64,000 nucleotides of DNA. Origin: Sphingomonas hankookensis (GTDB lineage Bacteria > Pseudomonadota > Alphaproteobacteria > Sphingomonadales > Sphingomonadaceae). The DNA is taken from contig NZ_LQQO01000001.1 in the NCBI RefSeq assembly GCF_001619955.1, positions 372,001 through 436,000 of the forward strand. The letters are read 5' to 3'. Shown one piece after another: positions 45,685 through 53,439 of this stretch. The notes below the pieces were generated by a model that had not been told where the DNA came from, did no database searches, and saw only the letters and a list, made by a program, of their open reading frames with translations. The translations under genes were made by a program, and so were the position numbers. Positions within the stretch are counted from its first letter, which is position 1; each line of letters begins with the position of its first letter.

Positions 45685-46737
45685 TCAGTCGAACATCTTG
45701 CCGAAGGCGCGCTTCGCGCGGGTCTTCCACGCGCCGCGATGATACGCGTCCGAGGCGAGGAGCGGCATGACCGATCCGGCTTCGGCAAAGACCATCTGTT
45801 CGAGCGCGGTGTCGACCTTGCCCCAGCTGGCCGCTTCCTTGAGCGTCGACGACGAGCAGGCGCCGTCACGCACGTCGGCGACGGTGATCTGCACGGCGTA
45901 TTTGTGCATCTCGACATCGTCGTGACCGAGGATTTCGGCGCAGACGACGGTGTCCTGGATGAAGTTCTTCGGTACGCCGCCGCCGATCATCAGCAGGCCA
46001 GTGGTGCCCGCCTTAATCTTGATGTCGGTCAGTTCGCGGAAGTCGGCGATGGCGTCGAGCACCATGTACGGCTTGCCTTCCTTCGCACGGTCGACCTGGT
46101 GCTTGACCAGACCGAAGCCGGCCGAGCTGTCCACGAAGGCCGGGCAGAAGATCGGCACGTCATGCTCATAGGCGAGCTTGACGAGGCTGTTTTCCTTCTT
46201 GCCATGCTCCGACAGATACTTGCCCATTTCGCGGATAAAGGCGCGCGACGAATAGGCCTTCGGTTCCAGCGAGTCGGCGATCTTGCCGATCGTGTGGTCG
46301 CAATCCTGCAGCTGCTCTTCGTCGATATAGGTGTCGTAGATGCGGTCGATGTAGAGCGAACGCAGCGTGTTGTCGTCGGGGATTTCCAGCGCCTGATAAT
46401 GCTTGTGGCCCAGCCCTTCGAAGAAATCCATGTCGACAATCGACGCGCCGGTCGCGACGACGCCATCGATCATGTTCGAGCGCAGCAGTTCGGCGTACAG
46501 GTCCATGCAGCCGCCGGCCGAGGTGGAGCCTGCGATCACGAGGAAGATCGAGCAGTCCTTGTCCTCCAGCATCTGGTTGTAGATGCGGGTGGCGCGCGCG
46601 AGGTCGCGGCTGGTGAAGCTCATCTTGCCCATGGCGTCGATGATCGGGCGGGCGTCGAACTTGGTGATGTCGACATGCTCGACGGTGGTCGAAAGCAGTT
46701 CGGCCTTGCGGGTGTCGTTGATCGTCGTGTCGGTCAT
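45685..46737 (-). CDS. Deoxyhypusine-synthase-like protein (probable homospermidine synthase)
   Basis: A 350-residue NAD-dependent enzyme of the deoxyhypusine synthase fold. It has SIFLVIAGSTSAGGCMDLYA and GLLMIGGGVPKNFIQD, and the conserved lysine in KEAASWGKVDTAL, the equivalent of the lysine that forms the enzyme-butylimine intermediate. Bacteria lack eIF5A, so bacterial members act on free polyamines, typically making homospermidine. The neighbouring decarboxylase, which would supply putrescine, supports this. It is downstream of that gene on the same strand (185-base gap) and ends in a strong terminator. Confidence 0.88.
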   Translation of the reverse strand: MTDTTINDTRKAELLSTTVEHVDITKFDARPIIDAMGKMSFTSRDLARATRIYNQMLEDKDCSIFLVIAGSTSAGGCMDLYAELLRSNMIDGVVATGASIVDMDFFEGLGHKHYQALEIPDDNTLRSLYIDRIYDTYIDEEQLQDCDHTIGKIADSLEPKAYSSRAFIREMGKYLSEHGKKENSLVKLAYEHDVPIFCPAFVDSSAGFGLVKHQVDRAKEGKPYMVLDAIADFRELTDIKIKAGTTGLLMIGGGVPKNFIQDTVVCAEILGHDDVEMHKYAVQITVADVRDGACSSSTLKEAASWGKVDTALEQMVFAEAGSVMPLLASDAYHRGAWKTRAKRAFGKMFD

Positions 46738-46861
46738 GATGGTCCCATCATCATCGATAAGCCGTCGTCGTTATGGGGACGCGGAAACCCGGTTTGGCCT
46801 CCTGCCCACAAACGCGGGAGGAGCCGATGGCGGTCGCATAGCGGCAAAGCCATGCAAAGCC

Positions 46862-46905
46862 CACCCCCGGCCCCTCCCGCAAGGTGCGGGTAGGGGGGAG
46901 GTGGT
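46862..46905. repeat. Palindrome 3' of the decarboxylase gene
   Basis: Nested arms CCACC/GGTGG and CCCCTCCCGC/GCGGGTAGGGG form a GC-rich hairpin 17 bases after the decarboxylase stop, inside the 185-base gap of the polyamine unit. It may attenuate read-through into the deoxyhypusine-synthase-like gene. Confidence 0.55.
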
Positions 46906-46922
46906 TGGTTAGTAGCGGCTGG

Positions 46923-48164
46923 TTACAGCTTGACGACGTTGTTCGACACGAACGCCGGAACGGGATCGAGTTCGATATACATCGACTCCATCGGTTCGTC
47001 GTCGGTCAGCACGGTTTCGCCATTGCCGAAGCCGTTGAACGCGGTGCGCATGGCCGATCCATAGGCGCCGAGCATGCCGATCTCGAAATAATCGCCGCTG
47101 CGGGTATCGGCCGGAAGCGGGAACGGACCCTGCATCTGGTCGATATCGTCGCAGGTCGGACCCCAGAAGCTGAAGTCCATATCGCGGGCGTCCGATTCCG
47201 GCTGCCGCAGCAGCTGTACCGGATATTTCCAGCCGATATGTGCCGCATCGAACAGCGAGCCATAGGCGCCGTCGTTGATGAACAGTTCGGCTCCCCGGCG
47301 ATGTTCGACCCGGACGACGACCGACGCATATTCGGCGCACAGCGCGCGGCCGGGTTCGGCCCAGAGTTCGGCCGAATAGCTGATCGGCAGGCTTTCGAAC
47401 GCGCGGTGGATCGTTTCGAAGAAACGCTCCAGCGGCGGCGGGGTCATGCCCGGATAGCGCGACGGGAAGCCGCCACCGACATCGATCACGTCGACGGTGA
47501 CGCCCGCTTCGACGATGGCGGCGCGGACGCGCTCCATCGCATTGGCATAGGCGTCGGGCGACATGGTCTGGCTGCCGACATGGAAGCAGATGCCCAGCGC
47601 ATCGGCGACCTGGCGGGTCGCGATCAGCAGGTCCTTCGCCTCACCCTGCGCCACGCCGAACTTCGATCCGAGCGAGAGCTTGGCATATTCGGACGACACG
47701 CGCATCCGGACGCACAGCGTCAGGTCGGTCGCGCCATCGGTGGCGGCGACGATCTTGTGCAGCTCGTCCATGCTGTCGAGCGAGAAGGTGCGCACGCCAT
47801 GCTCGAAATAGGCTTCGGCAATCGCTTCCGGCGCCTTGATCGGGTGCATGAAGTGGCAGGTCGCGTCCGGCAGCGTCGCCTTCACCAGACGGACCTCGCC
47901 GATCGACGCGGTGTCATAGTGGACGATGCCGTTGTCCCACAGGACACCGAGCAGGTCGGGCGACGGATTCGCCTTCACCGCATACATCGAGCGGCCCGGA
48001 AACTTCTCGACGAAGAATCGGGCTGCGCGCGCGGCGGCGTGCGGGCGAACGAGCGTGACCGGTTCGACGGGTCGGCGCTCTGCAATGTCGATCCCGCGCT
48101 CGAACGAGGAGTCACGGGCGATAAAGGGGGCAGCTAGCCCCAGCGCGCTATGGTGCTTGGCCAA
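46923..48164 (-). CDS. Type III PLP ornithine/lysine decarboxylase
   Basis: A 413-residue fold-type III (eukaryotic-ODC-like) enzyme that makes putrescine or cadaverine. The PLP lysine lies in SMYAVKANPSPDLL, then FHVGSQT, DVGGGFPSRYPG, EPGRALCAEYA, and the active-site Cys in GPTCDDIDQM. TTG 48164 is preceded by GGAGG at 9 bases, so I prefer it to ATG 48194, which has no ribosome binding site and would add 10 residues. It forms a two-gene polyamine set with the next gene on this strand. It is divergent from a threonine dehydratase. Confidence 0.92.
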   Translation of the reverse strand: MAKHHSALGLAAPFIARDSSFERGIDIAERRPVEPVTLVRPHAAARAARFFVEKFPGRSMYAVKANPSPDLLGVLWDNGIVHYDTASIGEVRLVKATLPDATCHFMHPIKAPEAIAEAYFEHGVRTFSLDSMDELHKIVAATDGATDLTLCVRMRVSSEYAKLSLGSKFGVAQGEAKDLLIATRQVADALGICFHVGSQTMSPDAYANAMERVRAAIVEAGVTVDVIDVGGGFPSRYPGMTPPPLERFFETIHRAFESLPISYSAELWAEPGRALCAEYASVVVRVEHRRGAELFINDGAYGSLFDAAHIGWKYPVQLLRQPESDARDMDFSFWGPTCDDIDQMQGPFPLPADTRSGDYFEIGMLGAYGSAMRTAFNGFGNGETVLTDDEPMESMYIELDPVPAFVSNNVVKL

Positions 48165-48247
48165 TTCAAGGGACCTCCAATTGCCTTTCGGCATACGGTG
48201 ACAAAAGCTGCCTTGCGGTTGGAAGTCCCATGGGGCAGCGGAGGCGC

Positions 48248-48276
48248 GATCTATGACCCGCAAACCTTGATGTAAA
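48248..48276 (-). promoter_or_regulatory. Candidate promoter of the polyamine unit
   Basis: On the minus strand, TTTACA (48276-48271), 17 bases and TAGATC (48253-48248). The predicted leader before TTG 48164 is about 75-80 bases. It is a sequence match only. Confidence 0.45.
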
Positions 48277-48303
48277 GTGTCTGTGCGGCAGAAAGTGCAT
48301 TTT

Positions 48304-49266
48304 ATGACGATTATGCGACAACCCACTCGTGCCGGCGTCCGCGATGCGGCGGCTAAGATCGCGGAAATCCTGCCGCCATCGCCGCTGATGGTGAGGGAAA
48401 TCAATGGCTTGGCTGTCGCTTTCAAGATGGAGGCGTTACAGCCGGTCGGCTCGTTCAAACTGCGCGGGGCATGGCATCGGTTGACCGCATTATGCGACGA
48501 ATCGCGCTCGCGCGGCGTCGTTGCCTTCTCATCGGGCAATCATGCGCAGGGCGTCGCCTGGGCGGCGAAGCGGCTTAGCATTGCGGCGACGATCGTGATG
48601 CCGGCGGATGCGCCGCAGGCGAAGCTGGCGGCGACGATGGCGCTGGGGGCGGAAGTCGTCCGTTATGACCGGGTGACCGAGAGCCGCGAGAAGATTGCGG
48701 CGCATCTGGCCCACGCGCGTGGCGCGACCCTGGTGCCGAGCTTCGACGATGCCTGGGTGATCGAGGGGCAGGGATCGGCCGGGATCGAGGCGGCGGCGCA
48801 GATGGCGGCGGCGGGGTTACCGGCGCCCGCGCGGGTCGTCGTGCCGTGTGGCGGTGGCGGGCTGGCGGCCGGGATCGCGCTGGCGCTGCCCGATGCCGAG
48901 ATGGTGACGGTCGAGCCGGAGGGCTGGGACGATATGCGGCGCAGTCTGGAGGCCGGGTGGATCGAGCCGGTAGGCGAGGCGCCGCCGCCGACCGCCTGCG
49001 ACGCGCTTCAGACGATGCGGGTGGCGGAGCGGACGTTCGACGTGCTGTCGCGACGCGGGGCGACCGGGGTAGCAGTCAGCGAGGGCGAGATCGCGGAGGC
49101 GCAGCGTTGGGCGATGCGGCATCTGCGCACCGTGGTGGAGCCCGGAGGCGCGGTGGCGCTGGCGGCGATCCTGTCGAAGCGGGTGGCGGTGGTACCGGGG
49201 ACGCTGGTGCTGGTGTCGGGCGGTAATGTCGACGCCGCCGCCTATGCCAAGGTGTTGGCGGCATGA
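48304..49266 (+). CDS. Threonine/serine dehydratase family protein
   Basis: A 320-residue fold-type II PLP enzyme. The PLP lysine is in GSFKLRGAWHRL (about residue 50), followed by SSGNHAQGVAWAAK and the phosphate-binding loop PCGGGGLAAGIALA. It has no C-terminal ACT domain, so it is of the catabolic/serine-racemase-like size rather than the long biosynthetic IlvA. It deaminates threonine or serine to the keto acid. ATG 48304 is chosen; ATG 48313 is possible. The stop overlaps a small membrane protein gene (ATGA). Confidence 0.9.
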   Translation: MTIMRQPTRAGVRDAAAKIAEILPPSPLMVREINGLAVAFKMEALQPVGSFKLRGAWHRLTALCDESRSRGVVAFSSGNHAQGVAWAAKRLSIAATIVMPADAPQAKLAATMALGAEVVRYDRVTESREKIAAHLAHARGATLVPSFDDAWVIEGQGSAGIEAAAQMAAAGLPAPARVVVPCGGGGLAAGIALALPDAEMVTVEPEGWDDMRRSLEAGWIEPVGEAPPPTACDALQTMRVAERTFDVLSRRGATGVAVSEGEIAEAQRWAMRHLRTVVEPGGAVALAAILSKRVAVVPGTLVLVSGGNVDAAAYAKVLAA

Positions 49267-49430
49267 CGCAGGGGCCGGCGGGTACGCTGTTGGCAATCCT
49301 GATGCTGGTCGCGGTGCTGCTGGCCGTGTTCGGCGTGCGGATGATTGCGCGGGGTGAACGGCGCAATGGGTGGCTGATGCTGGTGTGTGCCTTGGTGATG
49401 ATCGGGAATGTCGCGATCTGGACCGTCTAG
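49263..49430 (+). CDS. Small two-span membrane protein, 55 residues
   Basis: ATG 49263 overlaps the dehydratase stop (ATGA) and encodes 55 residues with two hydrophobic helices (TLLAILMLVAVLLAVFGV and WLMLVCALVMIGNVAIWTV) joined by a basic loop (RMIARGERRNG). The overlap and clean two-helix plan favour a real, translationally coupled gene. I do not recognise the family. It ends 3 bases before the convergent stop of the next gene. Confidence 0.7.
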   Translation: MTQGPAGTLLAILMLVAVLLAVFGVRMIARGERRNGWLMLVCALVMIGNVAIWTV

Positions 49431-49433
49431 CGC

Positions 49434-49664
49434 TCAGTTGCTGTTGCTACCTGGCCGGTTGACCCGCTGGCGAAGCGCCTGTCCGCTGGCGCTGGCATTC
49501 TCGCCGTCGATCCGTGCCCATTCCGCGCGGGTGTGACAGACCTTGCGCATCATGTTCGATCCCATCGGGATTTCCCGGCGGCAGATCGGCTTTTCCGTTG
49601 CCGGAGAGAGGGAAGGTGTAGGGGCGGCTTGCATGGCGGCGGCGAGCAGCAGGGAGGTCAGCAT
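49434..49664 (-). CDS. Small exported protein with CRREIPMGS motif
   Basis: A 76-residue protein with a signal peptide (MLTSLLLAAAMQAA) and a conserved-looking core ICRREIPMGSNMMRKVCHTRAEWARID containing two cysteines that could form a disulfide. Small sphingomonad periplasmic proteins with this Cys...GS...K-C-x-T-x-x-E-W pattern are common, but their role is unknown. It lies alone between convergent neighbours. The 171 bases upstream (49665-49835) hold only hairpins, e.g. ACGCGGC-gaa-GCCGCGT at 49739-49755. Confidence 0.75.
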   Translation of the reverse strand: MLTSLLLAAAMQAAPTPSLSPATEKPICRREIPMGSNMMRKVCHTRAEWARIDGENASASGQALRQRVNRPGSNSN

Positions 49665-49835
49665 GGTCCGGTCGTCCTGTAACGGAGTGTTGCTGACACC
49701 CTATGGTTGTGAATGAATATGGCAAGCAGGATATGGCCACGCGGCGAAGCCGCGTCGTCGGTCGGCGCCTGGTGCGCCGCCGGCCGGGCTCGCCGCCGGG
49801 CGCGGATTAGCAACGCCAATCCGCTGCGCCGAGTC

Positions 49836-50492
49836 TCACTTAATCGGCGAGTTCGGGTCCAGGCGCATGTCCAGATACTTGTCCACGCTGCCCATCAGTT
49901 CGGGCATTTCGTTCTGGAAGAAGTGGTTGGCGCCTGGGATCACGTCGTGGTGAATCGTGATGTGGCGCTGCGTGCGCAGCTTGTCGACCAGCTTCTGCGT
50001 GGCGGCGGGCGTTACGACCTCGTCCGCGTCGCCCTGGATGATGATACCCGACGACGGGCAGGGCGCGAGGAAGGTGAAGTCGTACATGTTCGCCGGCGGC
50101 GCGATCGAGATGAAGCCGCGAATTTCCGGGCGGCGCATCAGCAGCTGCATGCCGATCCATGCCCCGAAGCTGACCCCCGCGATCCACGTCGTCTGCGCTT
50201 CCGGGTGGAAGCTTTGCACCCAGTCGAGTGCCGAAGCGGCGTCCGACAGCTCGCCGACGCCGTTGTCGAACGTCCCCTGGCTCTTGCCCACGCCGCGGAA
50301 GTTGAAGCGCAGCGTCGCGAAGCCGCGGCGCTGGAACGTCTTGTAGAGTTCCTGCACGATGCGGTTGTTCATCGTCCCGCCCGACGAGGGGTGCGGGTGC
50401 AGGATCATCGCAACGGGCGCACGTGGACGCGGTGCCGGGGCGAAACGCCCTTCCAGTCGACCTTCGGGACCGGGGAAGATGACTTCTGGCAT
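49836..50492 (-). CDS. Alpha/beta hydrolase
   Basis: A 218-residue cytoplasmic hydrolase related to the dienelactone-hydrolase/KANL3-type group. It has HPHPSSGGTMNNRIVQ, FRGVGKSQG, the nucleophile elbow GVSFGAWIG, and the acid and histidine ends GDADEVVT and GANHFFQ. Proteins of this type are often found beside Fe-S cluster genes in alphaproteobacteria; here it is divergent from two cysteine desulfurases. The substrate is unknown. A weak hairpin (GCGGATT/AATCCGC, 49802-49824) follows the stop. Confidence 0.88.
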   Translation of the reverse strand: MPEVIFPGPEGRLEGRFAPAPRPRAPVAMILHPHPSSGGTMNNRIVQELYKTFQRRGFATLRFNFRGVGKSQGTFDNGVGELSDAASALDWVQSFHPEAQTTWIAGVSFGAWIGMQLLMRRPEIRGFISIAPPANMYDFTFLAPCPSSGIIIQGDADEVVTPAATQKLVDKLRTQRHITIHHDVIPGANHFFQNEMPELMGSVDKYLDMRLDPNSPIK

Positions 50493-50578
50493 GGGACGTC
50501 CTGTTGTGATGGAGGCGCAGCGATGGCGCGAAGATGGTTCGCGGCTATATAGGCGCAGACAATCGGAACGGAAGTGTT

Positions 50579-51583
50579 TTGACGACTCGCATCTATCTCG
50601 ACCATGCCGCGACCACGCCGATGCGGTCCGAAGCCATCGCCGCCGTTGCGGACGGCATGGCGCGCTGGGCCAATCCGTCGAGCCCCCATGCCGAGGGGCG
50701 CGCGGCGAGGCGGGCGCTGGAGGATGCGCGGGCGCGGATCGCGAAGGCGCTGGGCTGGGAGGGAGAGGTTATCCTGACCAGCGGGGCGAGCGAGGCGCTC
50801 GCGATCGCGCTGAAAGGTCATGATGCGGTCGCTGCCAGCGTCGAGCATGATGCGGTGCTGCGCGTGGTCGGAAGCGACCGGATCAGTGTCGGCGGTGATG
50901 GGCTGGTCGATCCCGCGCAGGTGCCGCCGGGTCGGCGCTTGGCGGTGCAGTCCGCCAATAGCGAAACCGGTGTGCTCCAACCGCTCGCGGACGTGGCGGC
51001 GAAGGCGGACGTGCTCGTTGCGGATTGTTCGCAAAGTGCGGGCAAGCTGCCGCTGCCACCCGCCGACCTGATCGTGGTGTCGGCGCACAAGCTGGGCGGG
51101 CCGCCGGGGATCGGCGCGCTGCTGGTGCGGGACTTTGCGTTGCTGACCCCGACCGGAGGGCAGGAGCAGGGCTATCGCGGCGGTACGGAGAATGTGCCGG
51201 GTGCGCTGGGCTTTGCCGCCGCGCTGGAGGCGCCGCACGAGTGGTTCGAGCGCACGGCGATACTGCGCCATACCCTCGACGATGTGGTGCGGGAGCATGG
51301 GGGCGAGGTCATTGCCGATGCTTCGCCGCGCATCCCGACCATCGCCGCCTATCGAATGCCGGGGCGATCGGCGGGGGCGCAACTGATGCGGCTCGATTCC
51401 GCCGGGTTTGCCGTGTCCGCGGGAAGCGCCTGTTCGTCGGGGACGCTCAAGACCAGCCATGTCCTGACCGCCATGGGGATCGACGCCAAGGCGGCGAGCG
51501 AGGTCATCCGGGTCAGTTTCGGCTGGACGACGACGGCGCACGATGTCGAGCACTTCGCGGCGGCGTGGAGGGCGTTGGCGTGA
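50579..51583 (+). CDS. Cysteine desulfurase family protein, first of a pair
   Basis: A 334-residue NifS/IscS-type PLP enzyme. It has YLDHAATTPM at the start, SVEHDAV (His stacking on PLP), the PLP lysine in VVSAHKLGGPPGIG, and the persulfide Cys in SAGSACSSGTLKTSHVL. TTG 50579 gives the family-like N-terminus with GGAA upstream; ATG 50534 would add 15 unlikely residues. It is shorter than usual and reads NSETGVLQP where its partner has NNEIGVVQP. The stop overlaps the next start (GTGA). Confidence 0.88.
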   Translation: MTTRIYLDHAATTPMRSEAIAAVADGMARWANPSSPHAEGRAARRALEDARARIAKALGWEGEVILTSGASEALAIALKGHDAVAASVEHDAVLRVVGSDRISVGGDGLVDPAQVPPGRRLAVQSANSETGVLQPLADVAAKADVLVADCSQSAGKLPLPPADLIVVSAHKLGGPPGIGALLVRDFALLTPTGGQEQGYRGGTENVPGALGFAAALEAPHEWFERTAILRHTLDDVVREHGGEVIADASPRIPTIAAYRMPGRSAGAQLMRLDSAGFAVSAGSACSSGTLKTSHVLTAMGIDAKAASEVIRVSFGWTTTAHDVEHFAAAWRALA

Positions 51584-52674
51584 CGTACCTCGATTATCAG
51601 GCGACGACGCCGCTCGCACCCGAGGCGTTCGAGGCGATGGTGCCGTGGCTGCGCGACCACCATGCCAACCCCCATTCGCCGCATCGTGAGGGGCGGCGCG
51701 CCAGGGCGGCGGTGGAGGTCGCGCGGGGGCAGGTGGCGGCGGCGCTGGGTGTGACGGGTGGACGGTTGTTCTTCACGAGCGGCGCGACCGAGGCGGCGAA
51801 CTGGGCGATCACCGGCACCTTTGCGCGCGTCGGGGCCGAGCGGCCGAAGGTGGTGACGATTTCCACCGAGCATGCCTGCGTGCTCGATACCGTAGCGGCG
51901 CTGGGGGCGGAGGTCGTCGTGCTGCCGGTCGGGCGGGACGGGCTAGTCGATCGCGACGCCGCCGTCGCTGCGATCGACGGGCGAACCGCGATTGTCGCGG
52001 CGATGCTGGTCAACAACGAGATCGGCGTGGTGCAGCCGGTCGCTTGGCTGCGCGAACTGGCACGCGCGGCCGGGGCAGTCATGTTTTGCGACGCGGTGCA
52101 GGGATTGGGGCGGGTCGACGTGCCGGTTGATGCCTGCGACCTGATCGCGGTGTCGGGGCACAAGGTCTATGGCCCAACGGGCGTCGGCGGGTTGTGGGTG
52201 CGCGACGGCATGGAGCCGGCGGCGATCCTGCATGGCGGCGGGCAGGAGGGCGGCTTGCGGTCGGGTACGCTTAGCCCCGCGCTGTGCGTCGGGTTCGGAG
52301 TCGCGGCGACGTTGCTGTCGGAGGAGGACCGGGTGCAGGCCGAACGGTTGTGGCGCGTCGCTCGCACGATCCTGTCGGCGCCGGACTGGGGGTTGAACGG
52401 CAGCGAGGCGTCGCGCTGGCACGGCAATCTGAACGTGCGGATGGACGGGCTGGACGTCGCGCGATTGATGAGCGAATGCCGCGATATCGCCTTCTCGGCG
52501 GGGTCGGCCTGCTCAAGCGGGTCGGGGCGGAGCAGCCATGTGCTGCGCGCGCTGGGCCTTACCGAACGCGAGGCGCGGTCGTCGATCCGGATCGGGTTCG
52601 GGCGCTATACGCAGGAGGAGGATTTGGTGCGGGCATTGCAGGCGATCGACCGAGCCGCGCGGGGGCAGCGATGA
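51580..52674 (+). CDS. Cysteine desulfurase, second of a pair
   Basis: A 364-residue NifS/IscS-type enzyme. It has YLDYQATTPL, SGATEAANWAI, STEHACVLDT, NNEIGVVQP, the PLP lysine in VSGHKVYGPTGVG and the active Cys in SAGSACSSGSGRSSHVL. All catalytic residues are present. GTG 51580 overlaps the upstream desulfurase, and the stop overlaps the ferredoxin ATG. Two complete but distinct desulfurases in one operon could be a heteromeric pair or separate sulfur donors for Fe-S and thiolation reactions. Confidence 0.92.
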   Translation: MTYLDYQATTPLAPEAFEAMVPWLRDHHANPHSPHREGRRARAAVEVARGQVAAALGVTGGRLFFTSGATEAANWAITGTFARVGAERPKVVTISTEHACVLDTVAALGAEVVVLPVGRDGLVDRDAAVAAIDGRTAIVAAMLVNNEIGVVQPVAWLRELARAAGAVMFCDAVQGLGRVDVPVDACDLIAVSGHKVYGPTGVGGLWVRDGMEPAAILHGGGQEGGLRSGTLSPALCVGFGVAATLLSEEDRVQAERLWRVARTILSAPDWGLNGSEASRWHGNLNVRMDGLDVARLMSECRDIAFSAGSACSSGSGRSSHVLRALGLTEREARSSIRIGFGRYTQEEDLVRALQAIDRAARGQR

Positions 52675-52997
52675 TCGTTCGGTTCGTCCGTACCGATGGC
52701 CGGGTCGAGGAAGCGCGCGGGGCAGCGGGCGACCGGCTGCTCGATCTGGCGCAGGCCTATGACCTGCCGTTGGAGGGCACGTGCGGCGGGCAAATGGCGT
52801 GTTCGACCTGCCATGTGATCGTCGATCCGGTGGACTTTGCGCGGCTGCCGGCGGCAAGCGAGGAGGAGGAGGATATGCTCGATTTCGCCGAAGGGGCGGT
52901 CGCGACCAGTCGGCTGGCGTGTCAGATCGTGCTCGACGAATCGCTGGGCGAGTTGACCGTGCGCGTGCCGGCGGCAGCGCGCGATGCACGGCGGTAA
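52671..52997 (+). CDS. 2Fe-2S ferredoxin (adrenodoxin type)
   Basis: A 108-residue ferredoxin with cluster ligands in EGTCGGQMACSTCHV (C-x5-C-x2-C) and LACQIVL (fourth Cys). It includes the VDPVDFARLP and EEEDMLDF segments typical of Isc-type ferredoxins that donate electrons during cluster assembly. It is translationally coupled to the desulfurases (ATGA). The last 76 bases overlap the 3' end of the convergent DUF2809 gene. Confidence 0.92.
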   Translation: MIVRFVRTDGRVEEARGAAGDRLLDLAQAYDLPLEGTCGGQMACSTCHVIVDPVDFARLPAASEEEEDMLDFAEGAVATSRLACQIVLDESLGELTVRVPAAARDARR

Positions 52998-53347
52998 CGC
53001 TCGACGAGCAGCACGGTGACCGCACCGGCGGTGTAGGCGACGAAATCCTGCGGGTCGAATCCGCTGCCCAGGATGATCCGCGCCCAGCGATTGCCTGACA
53101 GGCCGAGTTGGTCGAGCAGGCGGAAATATTGCGCGAACTCGATGACGAAGGCGATCAGCAGCGCCAGCGTGGTGGCAGGGACGACGCGCAGGCGCGTGAC
53201 CGTGCGCAGCCCGGCATAGACCAGCACCACCGCCAGCGCATCGCCGACATAGGGGCGGATGATCGCGTCGCGGACGAACAGCGCGATGGCGATTTCGGTC
53301 AGCAGCAGGGCCAGCGTCAGCGCGGCATAGCGTGTGTCGAAGCGCAT
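52922..53347 (-). CDS. DUF2809 family membrane protein
   Basis: A 141-residue inner-membrane protein with about four hydrophobic helices and the family-like segments FVIEFAQYFRLLDQLG and LGSGFDPQDFVAYTAGAVTVLL. Function is unknown. GGGGAG upstream fits ATG 53347 better than 53350. Its last 25 residues (RRASRAAAGTRTVNSPSDSSSTI region) are encoded opposite the ferredoxin gene, so this tail is probably not conserved. Confidence 0.78.
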   Translation of the reverse strand: MRFDTRYAALTLALLLTEIAIALFVRDAIIRPYVGDALAVVLVYAGLRTVTRLRVVPATTLALLIAFVIEFAQYFRLLDQLGLSGNRWARIILGSGFDPQDFVAYTAGAVTVLLVERYRRASRAAAGTRTVNSPSDSSSTI

Positions 53348-53439
53348 CATCTCTCCCCGAACCCGCCCGCACCATGGCGTGCGACGGATGGCGATGCAAC
53401 CGCTTGCCCCGACACGCCGCGACCGCCTAAAGACCCGCG

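Noticed and set aside
45613..46893. 426-codon plus-strand frame opposite the deoxyhypusine-synthase-like gene
   Set aside because: Antisense artefact; it would also read through the strong terminator at 45624-45657.
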